Assembly: GCA_022036555.1 (NCBI GenBank)
Contig: CM039119.1
Coordinates: forward strand, 27,555,694-27,619,693
DNA: 64,000 nt
Source of the DNA: Microstegium vimineum
Lineage: Eukaryota; Streptophyta; Magnoliopsida; Poales; Poaceae
Direction: 5' to 3'
In this document: piece by piece, positions 10,787 through 23,360 of the stretch
Position numbering within the stretch: position 1 is the stretch's first letter
Layout: each line of letters opens with the position of its first letter
Program-made: the position numbers and the translations under genes
Notes under the pieces: generated by a model
Database searches by the model: none
What the model saw: the letters and a program-made list of their open reading frames with translations, nothing else
What the model was told of the DNA's origin: nothing

Positions 10787-11626
10787 TCACGCAGCACCTG
10801 CAGCTCCTGCACACCAGCATGTAGCTCTGGAGTGGCGAGAAATGGTCAAAACAACCCAAACATCCACAAGAAAAAGAAGGGACAATAAAGTGGGTTGCAT
10901 ACCTTCGTTCTCCTTCATCAAGTTGTCAATCGTCACGTGGAGCTGCGTGGCAACGGTGGTCAGCTCACCGACTTGGCTGGAGAACTCCCAGATCCTCCGG
11001 TCAGCATCATCGCTACGATCGCGCTCCCAGTCCACCAGGCTGCGGATCTACGACCGGGCCTCATCGCGCTCCCGGCGGGCAGCGTCGCGTTGGTGCAACA
11101 TTGTGTTGTGGACTTCCTCCATGGAATCCAACCGCTCGGCAAACCGGTGCTGCTCCCGCGCCTCCGCGTCACATCAAGGCGAAGGTTCTCAACCTCGACC
11201 ATGCGCTCAGCACGCTTGGTCTTTAGCGCCTTGCGGACCTCCGCCACCTCGGTGCGCACCACGCCCCGCTCCTAGTTGATCCTCTCGACATCGGCAACGT
11301 TCCTCCTCGCCTAGGCTTGGGCACCTTCCACCCTTAGCTCTAAAGCTGTCAGCTTTTCCTCTATCTCTGCGACGCGAAGGCGTGCGGCCGCAAGCTCCTC
11401 GGCCGTCGCAGTCGACATCGGCAACGTTCCTCCTCGCCTAGGCTTGGGCACCTTCCACCCTCAGCTCTGAAGCGCTCAGCTTTTCCTCTATCTCTGCGAC
11501 GCGAAGGCGTGCGGCCGCAAGCTCCTCGGCCGTCGTAGTCTCTCTGGTGGTTTCACCCAAGCTTGAGTTCCACTGACCAACCTCGCGGCGGAGGAACTCG
11601 GACTTGCCGATGCTCGTCTCCATCAA
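10787..11626 (-). pseudogene. Antisense extra ORF (coiled-coil) of element A
   Basis: On the minus strand, between pol and the 3' LTR, lies a charged, heptad-like reading: METSIGKSEFLRREVGQW, EELAAARLRVAEIEEKL, TEVAEVRKALKTKRAERM and WEFSSQVGELTTVATQLH. Additional antisense ORFs at this place are known from Tat-lineage gypsy elements; their role is unknown. The frame is broken by a 127-bp tandem duplication and by stops. After KENEG a plausible splice donor (GTATGC) follows, so the original gene may have had introns. Confidence 0.6.
11287..11540. repeat. 127-bp tandem duplication inside antisense ORF
   Basis: GACATCGGCAACGTTCC begins copy 1 at 11287 and copy 2 at 11414. The copies differ at only a few positions. 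The period, 127, is not a multiple of three, so it shifts the antisense frame. Confidence 0.9.
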
Positions 11627-11718
11627 GACCTAGACAGTAAAAGAGTATCAAAGACTCAACGAACAAAATAAACTTATGTGCTAAAGACCTCTCACATTGC
11701 CGTGGTGGGAGAGGTCAT

Positions 11719-14072
11719 CTGAAATGATAAGTTTCTGTATGACGAGAGCTTGAATTCCTACCACAGCCATATATACATGCCTAGTAGATTAGGAAAACAT
11801 TCACTATCATATTTACTACTTGTATATGCATTGAGTTTTGTCAAGCTTTGTTGACCCTTAGAGACTTGTCATGCTTTCAAAATCAAGATCATGTACACTC
11901 CACTCATATATGCTACTTCTATCCTGGAAGTATGCATCTACATATATGCCATTCAGATCCACTAGAAAAATGCTCTACTCCTACATTGGGAATAAGCAAC
12001 CAAAAATATCTCAATTCTCCACCTATCCATATATTTCATTACCATAGATATAACTGCTCCAAAGATTTCCTCGTTATTATCTCTCAAAAGCTCTATTATA
12101 GAAAGAGACTTGGGGTTGTCAAAAAAAATAATAAATAAAGAGAGTAAAACATGGACAAGTGTCCTATCAAAACAATGGGTACTTAGATGCCCGCCTCTCT
12201 GAAAAAAGAGCAAACCCAAGTTCTCTAAAAAATTCCAAATTCCAAAAGAGAGATGTATGTATTTATGTATTCAAGGAGCAGCGTAAAATTAGGTATCCAC
12301 CATTATATATCCACCACATATTCACCCTCATACATCCACCATATATCCCATACACATGCACATCTTGATTTGATTGTATACCGGATCCATTGTTTGACTT
12401 TACAATATATGCTTTGCAAGTATGTATGCGTTGTTTCTCCCCACCTATGAACTCCATATATTGCCTATTAGTTATAGGGTGAGTGAGACAAGGCATAATA
12501 CCATTATTGCCTTGGTAAGGATCCACAAATACCACATATAGAGAGACTTGAGAGGGTCATACAATAGAAACATTGAGTTTTATTTTGAAAACTTTGCAAA
12601 ACTCCAAGATGAAGGTAAAGTGAAGAGCTTAAGACATAGTGCTTGGCTTGATCATTCTACTTTTCAATTGCTCAAGACCCAAGTGATGGCTATAAGCCCC
12701 ATGGTTAAAGGTAATATGAGTAAGTTCGAAAGTCAGAATAGTTTACTCTAATCCAGAGGAGAATTCTTGTTTGAACGCATGTGTACCTTTAAGGCGTGAA
12801 AGCATTGTAGCAACTCCTGATCCATCATTGAGTTCATCTTTGCTCAAGGATGAGCAAAAGGTAAGCTTGGGGGAGTTGTTGATGGTCCTTAAGTACCAAT
12901 TTTAACCGTCAACTAAACAAGGAAAAGGATCTAAATGAAACCAATAGCTAGAATTAGGGTTTATACTAACAGAATTCCACAAGTTTTGGTGAATGTTGGT
13001 TTCTACAGGGGGTTATCAGGAAATACCAAGGAAAGGCCCACATGTCATGTTTACATAGAGATAATTATCAACCGCACAATTTTCTATACTCTAGAAGGTT
13101 CTAGGAGACACCAGAACGAACGGGAGGCGGAACGGGCCCGGAGTCAGGGCGCCCGCCCTGTTGTTCCAGCCATTCAGGCTCAAGTTCGCGGATCGTGCTC
13201 CACCGCCTTTGAGGATCAATCTAAACCCTTCGCCTAAGGTCGGATTGATCTGACGGCCGACGTTCATTTGAGGAGGCTATATAAGCAAGGCCCCTGACCC
13301 CCCTGAGGATCATCTCATCTCATTATTCTTCTCTAGAGCAAAAGCTAGGGTTTCAATTATAGAGAAGGAGAGAGGTCCCTCTAGTTGTCTAGATCTAGTT
13401 CTTCTAGTTCTAGTTCATCTAGTTGTAATTAGAGGTGAGAGGGAGGAGGAGAGAGCTAGGAGGAGCCGGATCTGTCGGATCTTCGTCAACATTGTACCTT
13501 TGCAGCATCTGGTTCGGAGAAATATCCAGGTTCTTCATTTATTATTTCTAAGTATCTTATTTTAGTTCTTACTTTATTCTATGTATGGGATCTCCGCTCG
13601 TATTGAGTGCTCTAGTCTTGAATTCGGATTAGAGTAGTAAGCGATAGTGTAGACGTGGTGTCTAGAATAGAGTTTGCCTGAGTTTGCGCCCAATCCTACG
13701 GATAGTTGTGGTAGCCCTAGAGGTGACAGCTCTATAAGGCCATCGTAGTCCACCATGTTCGGGTTGGTGTTTTCGTACAGTTTTTGGCAGCCTGTCCTGA
13801 CTATCTTTTTCCCAGTCTTTATCGAGAGTCGGGAAGGTACTGTTGCTCCAAAGTAGATAGAGTATAGTTAGCCTTTGATTAGATAAACCCCTTAGAAAAC
13901 TCTAAAATCTCTTTAGCCAGTTATCATTCTTTCATAGGGTGTTCTTAGTTCTTCTCTAGTACACTTCACGTTCCCCGTGGAAATCGATACCCTTGGAATA
14001 CTTACGGGTGAAAGCTACAACGGTATCCGTGCGCTTGCGGATTTATCTAGTGTGCATTAAGAAATATCAATA
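11719..14072 (+). mobile_element. C2: one-ended fragment of the element C family
   Basis: The 3' internal region (11719-12876) and one LTR (12877-14072) match the complement of element C (16300-17520 and its LTRs). Shared landmarks are TGTATGACGAGAG and CCTACCACAGC near 11740-11780, GCACATCTTGATTTGA near 12360, and the polypurine tract AGCTTGGGGGAGT before the LTR. There is no 5' LTR, gag or primer site. GTCAT occurs at both edges (11714-11718, 14073-14077), but with no LTR at the left edge it may be a deletion microhomology. Confidence 0.8.
12877..14072 (+). repeat. LTR of C2 with TATA box
   Basis: It begins TGTTGATGGTCC after a polypurine tract and ends ATATCAATA. It is shorter than the C LTRs (about 1.6 kb). 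TATATAA at 13278-13284 is conserved in the C LTRs on the other strand, and is followed by CT-rich leader DNA. Confidence 0.85.
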
Positions 14073-14708
14073 GTCATCACCCTTCGTGAGGCATTTCGCC
14101 CCGTCTGACCGGGGGTGACGTCATCACTCCCTGGGAGGCACTCCGCCTCGTCCAACCGGGGCTGACATCATCACTCCTTGGTAAGCACTCCGCCTCACCC
14201 GCCCAGGGTAATGGCATCCCCGGTCGGGGCATATAGTGCCGATTGTCCTCTCTGCCAAGGGAGTGGGACCACCCGGGCATGGCTTGCCATAACGGTTCCT
14301 ATTGGGACTCAAAGGACAATGCCTATGCTTCCTACTCTTCGAGTGGGACTCGCCATGCCTAAGCAAGGCGCGTATGGGTCACGCGACCAGGGAATGTCAT
14401 GCACCTAACACTGTACAAAGGGAAGCGAGGGTGCCTGGTCCTATTCTGCCAACCTTTGCCCATCCCCAAATCGGGAAGCAAGAAGCACCACTCCTAAATG
14501 TACCATGAAGGACGCCGAGGCACAGGGGGCACATGACCTGAAGACGTATGGCCATAGTACCGCCAGATGGACAAACAGTCCCACGGCGTATCATCGACGC
14601 AAGCTCCGGGTGACTTGCCCAAGCAGGAAGACAGGCGAAGGCTCACCGTGCCCAAGAAGTCAACACTTTGCGCCACACACACGCACACTCTCTCTCTCAA
14701 GGATGTAC
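14073..14708 (+). repeat. 3' LTR of element A, left part
   Basis: It matches A's 5' LTR from about 200 to 842 (CACCCTTCGTGAGG to AAGGATGTAC). The LTR is cut at 14708 by element C and resumes at 53868. TGTAC, duplicated at 14704-14708 and 53863-53867, is C's target site. The expected first ~190 bp are absent to the left. Confidence 0.9.
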
Positions 14709-16299
14709 TATTGACATTTCTAACATCGTTACCAAAAGTAGATTAATTTCTATTCCTGATAACGTTGCCAAAAATGGTTAACCACCTCTCATGCCACTTA
14801 AGCCAAGTTGTCATCCCCAGCATGGCAGAGAGATGCGGTATTGAAATATGCAATGGCTCCTATAATAAATATAATGTGTATCAGCAAGCGCACAGATAAT
14901 ACCGATGCATCATTTTAACCAAGAGTATTCCAGGTATTGTTATTTATATTTTTACCACTAGGAAGGGAATGCTAAGGAATAAATGAGTAATAAGTATCAC
15001 TGCATGTGTAATGGAGAGTTTCCATATATCCCTCTCAATCCAGGGTAAGTGTCACATAAAATATAGATAATGAATGAATAGTGACAAAAGATAAATACAC
15101 TAATCAACATATATAGCCACATAAAATAATGATACACACCTCAACAGATATTCTAGCAAGTCATTGGCATGGGATTAGGATGAACTACAAGAATATTTCC
15201 TAAGTTATTCTAAATATAAAGTCTAGCATATTATTATTAGTGCAATTATACTTGGCAATCATGGCGAGATAAGAAGATTACACTCATGCATAGTGAGATT
15301 ACTAAGGAAGATGAGAAACATAGAAATCACTTCCCCGTAATAATTCCGCTCTGCCTGCCCTATAAACGGGAGGAGGACTACAAAGGACTCAACAGGACTG
15401 TCACTCCCGCGATCTACCTCACGATCCGGAATATAGGGTACAATCGCAAATAAATACGCTATAGGCACCACACCTACACAATATTTATCATTTACCCATA
15501 GTATTGATGGATAAACGCTATACAATTCTAAACATGAATATAACTCAGATCTAACTAAGCCAAGCATATAATCATAATAAACTAAGAACAATATAATTGA
15601 GAACATAATCAAATAGAATAAAGTCATAATCAATATAATGAAATAGAGCAAAGTCATATTCATAATATTGAAGAACAATGATGAACAATGAAGAACTAGA
15701 GAGAGAATTACCAAGAATCCTCTTGACAGATCCGGAAACCAATCGAAGATTGACTCCTTCTAGTTCTAATCCTATATAGCTATGCTAAACTAGAGATCTA
15801 GTTGATGTGGTGGCTCTAGGGCTTGATCAGGGGCTTCACCTCTTTAGATGAATAATGAATAATGAATTGTTCACTCTCTCCTTAGGGTCAGGGGCCTTGG
15901 TTATATAGCCTTCTCAAATGAATGACGGGGTTAGATTGATCCTCAAGGGCGGTGGAGCATGATCCGCGAGGTGGAGCCTGATTGGCCCCCTGGCCAGGGC
16001 GGGCGTCCAAGGGGGTAGGGCGGGTGCCGTGCCCCTAGGCCCGCTTGCCCTCTCGTTTCTTCCTGCGTCTTCTTGGCCCTTCTAGAGTATTCTTTTTCCC
16101 ACGAATGATAATTATCTCTATGTAAACCTTACATGTGGGCGTTTCCTCCATATTTCTTGATAACCCCCTGCAGAAATAGTCATTCACCAGACCTTGTGGA
16201 ATTCTATTAGTATAAACCCTAATTCTAGCTATTGGTTTCATATAGATCCTTTTCCTTGTTTAGTTGACGGTCGAATTTGGTACTTAAGGACCGTCAACA
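14709..16299 (-). repeat. 3' LTR of element C
   Basis: On the plus strand it runs from TATTGACATTTC to GACCGTCAACA. It matches 52249-53862 over its full length. The left terminus is TA where the other copy has TG. TTATATA at 15901-15907 is the TATA box on the minus strand. Confidence 0.9.
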
Positions 16300-17520
16300 A
16301 CTCCCTGAAGCTTACCTTTTGCTTGTCCCTGAGCAAAGATAGACTCAGTGATGGATCAGGAGTTGCTGCAATGCTTTCATGCCTTAAAGGTACACATGCT
16401 TTCAAATAAGATCTCATCTTTGGGTTAGATCAACTATTAAGACTTAAAACTTACTCATTTTACCTTCCACCATGGGGCTTCTAATCGTCACTTGTGTCTT
16501 GAGCAGTTGAAACATAGAACGGTCAAGTCAAGCTCCATGTTTCATGCTCTTTGATCAACTATAATTCCAGAGTTTTTGTAGATTTTTTCAAATAAAACTC
16601 AGAGAATCCTTGTATGACTCTCTCAAATCTCTCTTTTGTGGTATTTCTGGATCCTTACCAAGGCATTAATGGTGTCTTCTCTTCTCTCAGATATGTGGTA
16701 TTGTGGTATAAGACATTGTGACATCTCTTTTCCTCTCACCCTACTTCTAATAAGGTTGTTGATATCTGGAGCTTATAGGTGGGAGATAGAGTATACATAG
16801 TTACAAGACATTTGTTGCATAGTCAAACCGTGGATCCAGAGGAACGAGTCATAAAGTCAAATCAAGATGTGCATGTGTGGTGAATAAATGGTATATGATG
16901 ATGATGGTGGTAGTGATGAAAATAGTGGTGAAAGTCTAATTCTACTTTTGCTCCTTGGAAGGAATACATACCTTTCTCGCACTTGAAGCCTTCCAAAGGG
17001 ACTGAGATGCTCGACATTTGTTTTTCACTCAGGCGGGTATCATTATACCCCTAATTCTAATGTCGGACACTTGTCCATTTTTACCTCTCTTCTCACACTT
17101 TTTCTTTTCCGAGGTTGGAGGACACTTGCCCCTTTTTATTTCCTCGTCTTTCTTTCTTTTTCCTCGAGGTTGTCGGGCACTTGCCCCTTTTTATTTCCTT
17201 GATCTCTCTCTTTTTTTTAGCAATCATGCTTCTTGAGCAACAACGCAAATGGTAGTAACAAGTTAACTGGAGCATTTATTTCAAGGGAAAAACAGGAATA
17301 GGAGAATATTTTTTTTGCTATTCTCTCCCGGGTTAGGAGTAGAATAATTTTGGGTGGATCTAGAGATGGAAATGAGTGGATGTATGTAGATGCGTACTTC
17401 CAGGATAGAAGCAGCGTGTATGAGTGGAGTGTAAGTGAATCTTGATTCAAACAACATGACTAGGTCCTGAGGGTCTACACAGTTTGGCCATACTCAATGC
17501 TCATAAGTAGTAAATGTAAA
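16300..17520 (-). other. 3' non-coding internal region of element C (left of CACTA)
   Basis: This region is homologous to the complement of C2 12100-12876. On the minus strand it ends in a purine-rich tract directly before the LTR. No ORF is supported. It continues at 44135 across the CACTA insertion. It contains a short tandem repeat at 17060-17210. Confidence 0.75.
17060..17210. repeat. Short tandem repeat, ~55-60 bp units
   Basis: Three units share GGACACTTG or GGGCACTTGCCCC, then TTTTTATTTCCT and a pyrimidine-rich tail with GAGGTTG. Lies in the untranslated part of element C. Confidence 0.7.
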
Positions 17521-17523
17521 TGT

Positions 17524-18290
17524 CACTACTAGGGATATGATCATCGGTGACGTCCTCAGTTCATCACTAAAGATGCTAAAAACGTCACCAAGTGTAATCT
17601 GTGACAATTTTGTGACGAAAGTGAGATCATCATTGAGGTCACGTCACATTTGATCTACGGTGACGAAATGGTTTTTTTTGTCACAGATGTGTCTCTAGCC
17701 TTTGACAAAAACGCCATCGTCACGGATGTGATTTCATTTCTGTGACGATTAGTTTTGGTCACGATCCAACGTCCGCCGTCGCGCCAAAACGGCGACGTTA
17801 ACGTCGCCCGTTAACGACATTTGTAACTTGTGACGGTCCGGTTTGGTCACAGATTGACCTCTGGTATCGTCATAACAGCCCGACCGCGCTTGCCACGTAG
17901 GATGCTGACATGGCTGATGACATCATTACTGACGTGGCGCATGACGTCATCGCTGACCCGGATGTTGCATTGCCACCACGTGGACTAATCAGATTCTTCC
18001 ACGTGGCTTGTTCCGATTGGTTCTTGGTTGGTCACAGATTGCTGTTTGAAATCGTCACGGAAGATGAAAGATTTTGGTCACAGCTTGCGATGCGTTGCGC
18101 CACATGGACCAATCAAATTCAGCCACGTGTCTTGTTCTGATTGGTTGTTATTTGGTCAAATATTGCTATTTGAAATCGTCACTGGATATGGAAGATGTTC
18201 ATCATAGCTATTGATTTGAAATCGTTACAAATTACGGTTTGTAATCGTCACCGAAGACGCCATCATTTTCGTCAGAGAAATGCAGATAAT
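17524..18290. repeat. CACTA left terminal inverted repeat and subterminal region
   Basis: After the CACTACTAGG terminus, GTGACG, CGTCAC, TGTGACGA and GGTCACAG recur in both orientations, with ACGTGG blocks at 17890-18130. Such arrays are the binding sites of the CACTA accessory transposase protein. The counterpart is at 43800-44131. Confidence 0.85.
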
Positions 18291-20057
18291 AATTTAATTG
18301 CAATTCGGAAATTATACTAGAAAGACCACACAATTACATACTCAGTTCAGTTCCAACGAGCATATAGCTCAGTTCACACCATCACCAATTCACATAACAC
18401 AACAGCATACAACAAAATGTTGCCAACCACGAGCAACTTAAGTTTCTGAGTACCCAAAATCATGTTTCAAACACAGCAGCACTGACCAGGAGCCCTCATG
18501 TCGACAAAGAAGCATTACCATTGCCCACGAAGAGCCTCTTAATGAGCGCATTGGTCTCCTCCACGTCTTGTTGTTCTTCTCGGTCAGCGCCTTGTACTCC
18601 TCCACCTCTTTCTATGTCCTCGCTAGGCTTTCCTTAGCTGCTTCACTTCTCTTCTTGAGCTCATCGAGTCACCTTAAATAGCAGCCTCTGCTGCAGCCTT
18701 TGCTTCAGCTGCAAGTCATTCCCGAAGCTCGCTTTCATCTGATGATTTTGACTTGTAGGATGTCGGTGTTTTCATGCCAGCGCTCTTCAGGAAATGGGTT
18801 GAGCTGCTCTGGGAGAGCACCTTCGACACAATCTCCACACTTGATGGTGTCATGCCACCTTCATCAACAGGTTGACTCCTCAAGTGTTCCATATCAAGCT
18901 GAAATATCATGGACATCAAACAGTTACATGTTAATGGTTGACAAAGAACAAGATGAGAGATGTTACTTATTGCAATAATTTGAGGAAGACATGTGACACA
19001 AGATGAATATAGCAAACAAATTAACTTATGATTGCGTCTATTGATTGGTTACTGAGGCCATGTTTCTTGCTGTAATGGCAGGTCTGGAAGGCCTGCACCG
19101 CATCTAGTTCTTCACTCGGATCTAAGATGGGTTCTTCTCGGATTCTCTTCTTCTGTTTCGTGGATAAACAATGACAGCAAAATTTGTCTCAGATTTCATG
19201 CAAGAGAATTTGCTAAGTGCAAATGTGTATGGAGACTAGTTCAATGTACTTTGAACTTACATATTCATGCAAGTGTGCCACGTAGGAGCGAGAACCCGTA
19301 GCCTATTGAAACTTGACTTTACTGCGGTTCTGCTTGTTCTTTTCACACGTTTCCTACGAGATAATTAACATGTCAGGTGAGATTATAGGTTCAAAATGAA
19401 GAGATCTTTGGAAACTGATTGTGAAACAAGCATACATGGCAAGATACCCATACCATGTTCTTTGGACCAGACCACTTTGCAGTTAGTGCCCTCCACTCTT
19501 CATCAGTCATGTAACGAACAGGAGAAGTTGTCCTAATCTCATTTGCAGGTACACCATCGAAGTATTTCTTCTTCAGCTGATAATGATTTTGTTTTATCGC
19601 AGAGCACATCATATCAGTGCAAGCTTCAGTTGATGAATCATTGTTAGGAATGGCCAAGCGTCCCTAGGTAAATGACAATTCCATAGTTAGTTAGTCAATT
19701 CAGGTTAAGCATGTATACAAGTTAAGCATAAAACAGTAATGCACTTACATTTAGCTGCATTACAAAAGTCTTATAGTATTTGTTGTCCTTCTTGTAATCT
19801 TTCCAATGAGGTAGGACATGCATGTTTTCTCGAATAATGATGCCCGCCTCTGATGCAATCTAGGCAGCTTGAACAGGATCATGAGGCCTTTTATTGCCTT
19901 CAGCAACAGTTATGGGCAATCTCCTTCTCATAGCTTTAGTCATCTTGTCCAGCTGTTTTCCCTTAGTTGCTTCCCTAGGTCTCCTTGGAGCTCGCACTGT
20001 AGTAGCTACAAAATAGAAGCCGCATTTGATGAAATGTTTTAGTTTCATGTAAATGAG

Positions 20058-21733
20058 CGTTGACACAAAAGGTGGCACAAAGGGTAAACCGCAAGCGCAC
20101 GGCTGTCAAGGTAGCTTTCACCCAAGAGTATTCCTAGGGTATCGAATCCACGGGGAACGTGAAGTGTACTTAACAAAGAACTAAGTTCATCCTATGATGA
20201 CACAAGGGGTTTATGATAGGTTGGGTAGAGAGGATCTTCTATGGTTATGAAACTAGCAAGGTAAGGTAAGATACAAAGGTTGTTCACTTCGGGCCACTAG
20301 GCCGCTTAGCAACAGAAAGGGATGAGAAGGGTGCTAAACCACCTAGCACAAGAAGGCCTACGTTTTAAGAACTTGGCCGAACGTGGTGGGATCAAAGCCT
20401 AGATAGGTCTGTCACCCCTACTAGGTACCACAAACAAACCGTTGGACAAGCCGCAGACACACGTAAGCGTATAGCCTAGACACCACGTCTACACTACATC
20501 TTACTAATCTAATCCAGATCCTGGTGAAATTGACTAGAGTACCGGTTTAAGGGTGGTGAACCAATAAACAACTAAAGTAAATATTTTACCAGAACTAAAG
20601 ATCAATTACCATAAAAGAATCTCAAATGCACACTTACAAAAGAGAAGACAGCATCCGCCGAGGTACAGCTTGGAGAAGACGCCAGATAGGCCCGGCTCTC
20701 CTCCACACTCTCCTCACTCTCTCCCTATTTTCTATGCTACTAGAAGAGTAGGGCTTCGCCTATGTGTAGAGAGAGAGTAGCTCCTCCTGGGTGTGTTGAA
20801 TGAGAGGGAGTGAGGGGGTATTTATAGTGGAGAGGTGGAGTAGGGCTACTCCACCGCCACGTCATCGATCCAGGGAGCTTCAATCCTCTTCCCTTGGATC
20901 AAACCGTCATACAACTGCCTAGGATGGATGGCTTGGATTTCCAACATGTGTAACTTGATATGGCGGTTGAGGGGGGACCCAACCGACCTAGGGGGTGGTC
21001 GGCCGACCCCCCCCCCTTTGGCCAGTGTGCCATCCCCTGGCCTTGTGGGTGTGGTCCCACTGGTCAGGGACTGAGTGGGACCCAGGTGGGCCCAGGGGGT
21101 GGTCGGCCGACCCCCCCTAGGGGTCCCTGGCCCACCTCGTCCATCCTGGTGTTGGTCCCACCTGTCATGCATAGTGGTTGTTCATTCTGAAGTGTTTTTA
21201 CGTGTTGATCTCTTTGGTGTGGGCCCATGGATCCATGTGAAGTTGATCCATTGGTGGAGGATCACTTGGTAGTGCTTTCTTGGATCATGGCCAGCGTGGG
21301 AGAGAGGAGTGGCGCCAAGTCACCTTGGGGGGGGGGGTCGGCCGACCCCCCTATGACATGTGGACCACTACCAATCTTCTAGAAGCATGGCCCACCTATC
21401 ATGGAGTGTCTGGAATACTTGGTGGTTGCCATGTATAGGTCGACCGACCTAGATAAGAGGTGTAATGACCCTCGTACTATGACAGGTGGGCCCTCCTACC
21501 ATGTGGGTGCTTGGGATGGCTGGTGGGCCCCATAGGGTGGTCGGCCGACCCCCCTATGGTGGGTCCCACTAGCTCATTTCTCTCCATTTCCTGTAGTCCT
21601 GCAAGAAATACTCCATGGACATGTGGAACTATTTATTTGATAGAAATCATCATGTCTTAGTTGCTAGCTCCTTGAAAAGGTGTTTTGTTGACGGTTTTGA
21701 TGGTATAAAAACATGGTGATTTTTCCGTCAACA
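20058..21733 (-). repeat. 3' LTR of element E
   Basis: On the plus strand it runs from CGTTGACACAAAAGG (TG changed to CG) to TTCCGTCAACA. It is nearly identical to 27888-29556. The minus-strand TATA is the complement of ATTTATAGT near 20820. The minus-strand polypurine tract GTGGGGGATCT adjoins it at 21734. Confidence 0.93.
20998..21552. repeat. GGTCGGCCGACC palindromes in element E LTR
   Basis: The 12-bp palindrome GGTCGGCCGACC, usually followed by a C-run, occurs near 20998, 21099, 21336 and 21539, with a variant GGTCGACCGACC near 21438. The right LTR has it near 28827, 28926, 29159 and 29361, with a decayed variant near 29262. Related forms occur in the internal region near 23090 and 23152. 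Confidence 0.85.
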
Positions 21734-23360
21734 AGATCCCCCACACTTAATTCTTTGCTCGTCCTCGAGTAAAGGTTAAAAGCTAACATGACTATAACAT
21801 CATTAAGGCATATAGCAGGCATAAAGTTTCCTTCAAGACATTTCTTATACAAGTGGGATATGTGGCATTGTCTAACATATATCCTTTAGAAGTTGAAGAA
21901 TGGAATAGTTCTCAAAGCAAAGTCATCTTCCCAAATCATATTTTAGTACTTGGAGTTTTTGATAAGTTTTTCAAAAGAAAGCACATAAGTCTACTTACTC
22001 CTCATATAGCACTCTAGATCACTCACAAGGTATATCATTCCTTACCAAGGCATAGTATTAGGTTGCCTTCTTTTTATCTTCCTACTTCTAAATGGCTTAT
22101 GTGGAGCTTAGGTAGGGATAAAGAATGTAGCAAACTTACCTTGCTTATATTGTAAAGTCAAATTTTGGATCCAAGGAGAGAAGTGTCATACTCTTAGATC
22201 AAGATGTGCAAGTGTGTGAAACATGGCAAATGATCAATACTCCTTTGTTTGATATGGTCTCTCTTTCTAACTTATTATTTTGAGACATAGCTATCTTTTT
22301 CTTTTTTTTTCTATGAGCTTTGATTTGCTCATTATTTATATTTTTTTTCTAAGACTTGGGACCTTCATGTGCCCCTATATTTTTTTTTCATATTTTTCAT
22401 AATTTTGCATAGTCTATGTCTCATTTACTAGCAACATACTAGAGAGAGAACTTTCTATTAGAACATGGAGCATGAACTATGTGGAAAATATGTAGGCATG
22501 TTGTTGCATTCTTCCAGTGTAGAAGCAGCATATATATATGTGGCGTGTACGTGATCTTGATCTTGGGAGCATGAAAAGTCTCTCAACAAGGGTCACAAAA
22601 CTTGACAAAACTCAACACAAAGTAAGCAACTTATGTAGAAAGCTTATATCATGAAAGAGCATATATGGCTGTGGTAGGAATTTTCTCACTATAGAGGAGT
22701 AGTGACATTATGGTTTTATGACATTTTAAAAAATTAATCTCCAAGCACTTTAAATAGATAGGGTATGAATTATGAGCCAAGAACTATATCACATTAATCA
22801 ACAACTTAGTCAATATGATTTTCCTATCAAGATATTTTTCCCACTAGCATAAGCAAAAGCGAGAATTCATCTTTATGATGCTTTTACCCCTTGAATGTCA
22901 TAGATCATGTCACTTTTCAAAATTTTATTTTCAGCTGCGGGTCTTCTTATTTTATTGAATATTAAAAGGGAAAGAAACTAAAGAAAAGAAATGCGTTAAA
23001 AGAAGAAGAGGGGGAAGATTGGCAAACCAGTCGAGAAGCAGGTTGAGAACATGTGAATGCTAACTGGTGGGACCAGGGATCCATAGTGGGGTTAGCCGAC
23101 CCCACTTTGGTGTCTCTGGCCATTCTGGTGCCTGTATTGTCAAGGTTAGGGGTCGGCTGACCCCCCCACACTTCTTTGAAGGTGTACCTGACTTTTTATT
23201 CATAGAGAACAAACGTGAAAACACAAAGGACTCTACTGGTGGGACACACCAGCGAGTCAAAATTTATTTGAATGGAGCAAGATATCGAATAGTATTGGAA
23301 GGAAAAAACATGATTAAGCAAAAGAGATACAAGGTATAAGAATAAGGGGCTAGACAAGCT
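21734..23360 (-). other. 3' non-coding internal region of element E
   Basis: AT-rich with long T-runs (22290-22400). No env-like ORF is visible although Athila elements often have one. Segments resemble the same region of element C and C2 (CACAGCCATATATGCTC, AGATGTGCAAGTGTGTG). Confidence 0.75.

Noticed and set aside
17018..17236. 72-codon Phe-rich ORF
   Set aside because: Produced by a pyrimidine-rich short tandem repeat in an untranslated region.
21734..23360. env-like gene in element E
   Set aside because: Athila elements often carry one here, but no open frame with signal or membrane segments is visible.
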